Source of the DNA: Spiroplasma mirum ATCC 29335
GTDB lineage: Bacteria; Bacillota_I; Bacilli_A; Mycoplasmatales; Mycoplasmataceae
Reading direction: 5' to 3'
Length of the DNA: 64,000 nt
NCBI RefSeq assembly: GCF_000565195.1
Contig: NZ_CP006720.1
Span: 558,001 to 622,000, forward strand
Of the stretch, positions 61,624-64,000 are shown piece after piece; the stretch's first letter is position 1; the number at the start of each line of letters is the position of its first letter. Both the position numbers and the translations under genes were made by a program. Under the pieces are notes generated by a model. That model was given only the letters and a program-made list of their open reading frames with translations, was not told where the DNA came from and did not search any database.

Positions 61624-61845
61624 TGTCGGCCCTCAGTTATTTTCTAAATTAACATTATTATTCCCAATAATTCTTATCAATAATTATCTTATTTATAATA
61701 ATTTTAGCATACATTCAAAAAAGTTAAAAAAGAAAAACAAAATTTTTGGGAAAAAGACTTTTATTATTATTATTCCATCACAACTAAGGCAATTATTATT
61801 TCCTAGTAGAATAGCTATTACATCCAGAAAGGAACCTGTATCACA

Positions 61846-63055
61846 ATGAAAAAGTTATTAACTTTTTTAACTTCATTAACAATAGTGCTCCACCTGCCAA
61901 CTACCTTGGTGTCTTGTCATTTGTTGTTCCATTGGTAGGATAAAACCCCATCCGGGAGCCAGTACAGTACGTGTTTACTTTACAAAAATTATCAGCCAAC
62001 AAAAATTATTGATGATCGCTCGGGGCGAGATAAATTATGATGACAATTAACAAATCCCAAGGATGGTTTTTATATTTGCCAGCAACAAAAAATTAGTTTA
62101 TCGCGATTAACAACCGAAGATCAACAATTTGTAAATGCTTGTGAAAGTAACATGCTTTACCAAACCAGTAGTCCGGTAAGTATTAATCATTTTCATGAAC
62201 TGACAACAACTAGTTTTTACGCGGATATTACAACTTTAGCAAATGCTATTTATCCATTAAACGCCCCTTCCCTTATTCATTAGAATTTCAAGAATTAATT
62301 GACAATGCGACAAACTTAGCGGGATTTAAAACTAACTAGTCAGGAAAAGGAAGAGTTTAGTGCCCAAATCAATCTTAACCTTTTTTAATATTATTACTAA
62401 GGTATACGCTCAAAATGTTTGTTATTAATAAATTATTGTATGAATTAATGAGTGGAACGACAATTAGTAATTCCAATGTTGTGGCAGAAACCGGGTTTGC
62501 ATTATGACAAATGGGGGGATTCAAGGAATGATGTTAGTGGGGTTACCAAAGTGCTAGTTTAAAACTAGCCCAGCAACAATATGAAATTGGTTATTAAAGT
62601 AATTAATCAATTGCTGGTACCCCTAGTTCATGAAATGGGTCATACCATTAGTATGCCGGTCTAGCACCCCCTTCGCGTTATTATATTAATAATTTTGATC
62701 CGAATATTATTGATCCCCAAACAGTTCCCCACCTAGAAGATATTGTTTATTAAAATCCTAGTGATAGAAATCCAATACTATTTTATAAATTCCGTCCGGG
62801 TGATGCCCTTGTTGAATATCTTGGTACCAAAGTAGGAATTGGTGATTATTATCCATTCCAACAAAAATTGGCAGCCTGGTATTTATTCAATCTGGTTATG
62901 GTTGGGGTGGTAACCAAGATGGTGGGAATGAAGAATTATTTACCGAAGGATTTAGTCAGTGGTTATTAACTCCTGATAATCTAAAGGAATTAAATTGAGA
63001 AGAATTAAATGAGTTCTATACTAGCCATTTGTTAGATGTTTATCAAATGAATTAA
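61846..63055 (+). pseudogene. Secreted HExxH metalloprotease lipoprotein, decayed
   Basis: AAGGAACC precedes ATG. Signal MKKLLTFLTSLTIVLHLPTT ends TLVSC (lipobox). After six codons a TAG stops it. Downstream, in several frames, follow SLSRLTTEDQQFVNACESNM, LLVPLVHEMGHTISM (zinc motif HEMGH), IIDPQTVPHLEDIVY, GGNEELFTEGFSQWLLTPDN and LNEFYTSHLLDVYQMN. About 380 residues originally; zincin-type endopeptidase. Fully inactive here. Confidence 0.65.
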
Positions 63056-63088
63056 AAAGATCAATTCAAAATCGAATTGATCTTTTTA
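63055..63088. terminator. Bidirectional terminator
   Basis: AAAAAGATCAATTC/GAATTGATCTTTTT perfect 14-bp stem. Confidence 0.9.
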
Positions 63089-63370
63089 AATGTTATCTTT
63101 TAAAATACTGGGATGAGTTTGTAAATACTGATTCTTTTCCCGGCGAGTTAATTGTTTAAAGGCATATTCTTGTTGCATTGCTAATGATTTGGTTGCATAT
63201 TGTTCAGCATGAATTAACTGAACGGGACGGCGCGTGTTAATTTTGGTATATTTTGCTCCTAACCCAGCGTTGTGTTTATCAACACGAGCTTGTAAATCAA
63301 CAGTATAACCAGCATATAAAGTATTATCAGCACATAATAAAACATAGAAATAAAAATTTTGCGGTGCCAT
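63086..63370 (-). CDS. GIY-YIG endonuclease-domain protein (UPF0213/YazA type)
   Basis: 94 residues, the normal single-domain length. FYFYVLLCADNTLYAGYTVD is the GIY-YIG core (Y...YAGYT), followed by RVDKHNAGLGAKYTK with the catalytic-type Arg and the KYTK motif, and EYAFKQLTRREKNQYL. The start overlaps the ABC-F stop region (TAATAATGG). Cellular substrate unknown. Confidence 0.85.
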   Translation of the reverse strand: MAPQNFYFYVLLCADNTLYAGYTVDLQARVDKHNAGLGAKYTKINTRRPVQLIHAEQYATKSLAMQQEYAFKQLTRREKNQYLQTHPSILKDNI

Positions 63371-63372
63371 TA

Positions 63373-64000
63373 TTATTGTAACTCTTCAAAGTCAAGAATT
63401 TTATTTGTTCAATTAGTGCTGAAGTTAATATCATGGGTAGTAATCAGAACGGTTCCTTTGAAGACTTCAATTGCTTCTAACAAAGCTTCCTTGGCTAAAA
63501 TATCAATGTGATTAATTGGCTCATCAAAAATTAATAAACTACAAAGGGTTAATGATAATTCGGCAAGGCGAGTTTTTGTTTGTTCACCCCTGATAGTTTT
63601 ATCATTTTATTATGCATTAGCGTAGTTTTTAATCCAAAGTTTGCCAAAGTTATCCAAATAATTTTATCATCTAAGTTGGGATTAATCTTCTTTAAATATT
63701 CAATCGGGGTTAAGTCACTAATTTTTTCAGTTTGTTTAAAATAAACCACCTCGACATTTGCTCCTAATGTAACTTCGCCAGCTAACGGTGGAATCTGGTG
63801 GGTAATTGTATTTAAAAAAGTAGTTTTCCCAATTCGGTTCCGCCCTTTGATAATACATTTTTCACCCTCACGAATTTCAAAAGTTAAATTTTTAATTAAG
63901 GGCAATTGAAAACCAATTGTTAAATTAGTTGCTTTAATAATAACTGCTGTGGCCGGACGTTTATATTTAAAATTAAATTTTGGTTTTGTTAATTTCTCTT
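63373..64000 (-). CDS. ABC-F ATPase, C-terminal half (start beyond window), G-run frameshift
   Basis: Second ATPase domain: Walker A GRNRIGKTTF (Arg in place of the usual Gly), then HQIPPLAGEVTLGANVEVVY typical of ABC-F. At LSG the frame breaks: one more G in the GGGG run at 63587-63590 would restore LSGGEQTKTRLAEL and the rest (LLIFDEPINHIDILAKEALL, VLITTHDINF) to TAA 63373. DEPINHID is a variant of DEPTNHLD. Likely an assembly homopolymer error or recent mutation. ABC-F proteins act on ribosomes. Confidence 0.75.

Noticed and set aside
1-64000. tRNA, rRNA, IS transposase and CRISPR arrays
   Set aside because: Looked for in all gene-free stretches; no cloverleaf, rRNA segment, transposase reading frame or spaced repeat array was recognised.

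Overview
The window comes from a Spiroplasma of the Citri group (Mollicutes). The strongest evidence is an intact gene for the Spiroplasma-specific fibril protein at 50928-52466 (minus strand). In addition, UGA is read as tryptophan in essentially every long gene, the DNA is very AT-rich, ribosome-binding sites are of the AGGAGG type, an MEP-pathway enzyme (ispG) is present, and gene decay is heavy. No rRNA, tRNA or CRISPR array was recognised.

Region 1 (1-9260) is most of a tailed-phage-like prophage. Structural genes run rightward (1-4444) and end at a bidirectional terminator. A leftward early operon (9200 to 4461) encodes an SSB, a PD-(D/E)XK nuclease, an ERF-type annealing protein, a truncated adenine methyltransferase and many small proteins. 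It starts from a promoter overlapped by a perfect 18-bp operator-like palindrome, followed by a roughly 320-nt leader. The capsid-like gene appears to carry a 213-residue extension reachable only by a +1 frameshift at a proline codon.

Region 2 (9440-23860) mixes intact genes with relics. Intact genes are an AcpD-like azoreductase, an AbgT-family transporter, a VOC protein, a Zn_peptidase_2-like membrane protein without its HExxH, and an acidic disordered protein. Relics include TDT and MFS transporters, a Upf1-like helicase, dinB and repeat-domain lipoproteins. The AbgT gene is special: an exact 262-bp inverted repeat flanks its promoter and first third, so recombination between the arms would switch it off.

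Region 3 (23882-35841) holds an ABC exporter with a lipoprotein, a 995-residue membrane-anchored surface protein with seven repeats, and a four-gene leftward cassette: one SEC-C protein and three membrane proteins, at least two with a PH/GRAM-like domain.

Region 4 (36000-64000) is mainly housekeeping plus Spiroplasma-specific envelope genes: miaA, yqeH-yqeG, an SGNH-hydrolase lipoprotein, an ABC-2 exporter whose ATPase has degenerate catalytic motifs, ispG, a 49-residue protein with 13 cysteines, nfo, YitT, fib, greA, udk, a YhgE/Pip-like protein, an Asp23-like gene, efp, a GIY-YIG nuclease and an ABC-F gene cut by the window end. Relics of an FtsX-type permease, TauE/SafE, HAD hydrolase, dual-specificity phosphatase and an HExxH metalloprotease lie between them. 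Several frameshifts fall in homopolymers of otherwise well-kept genes, so some apparent decay may be assembly error.
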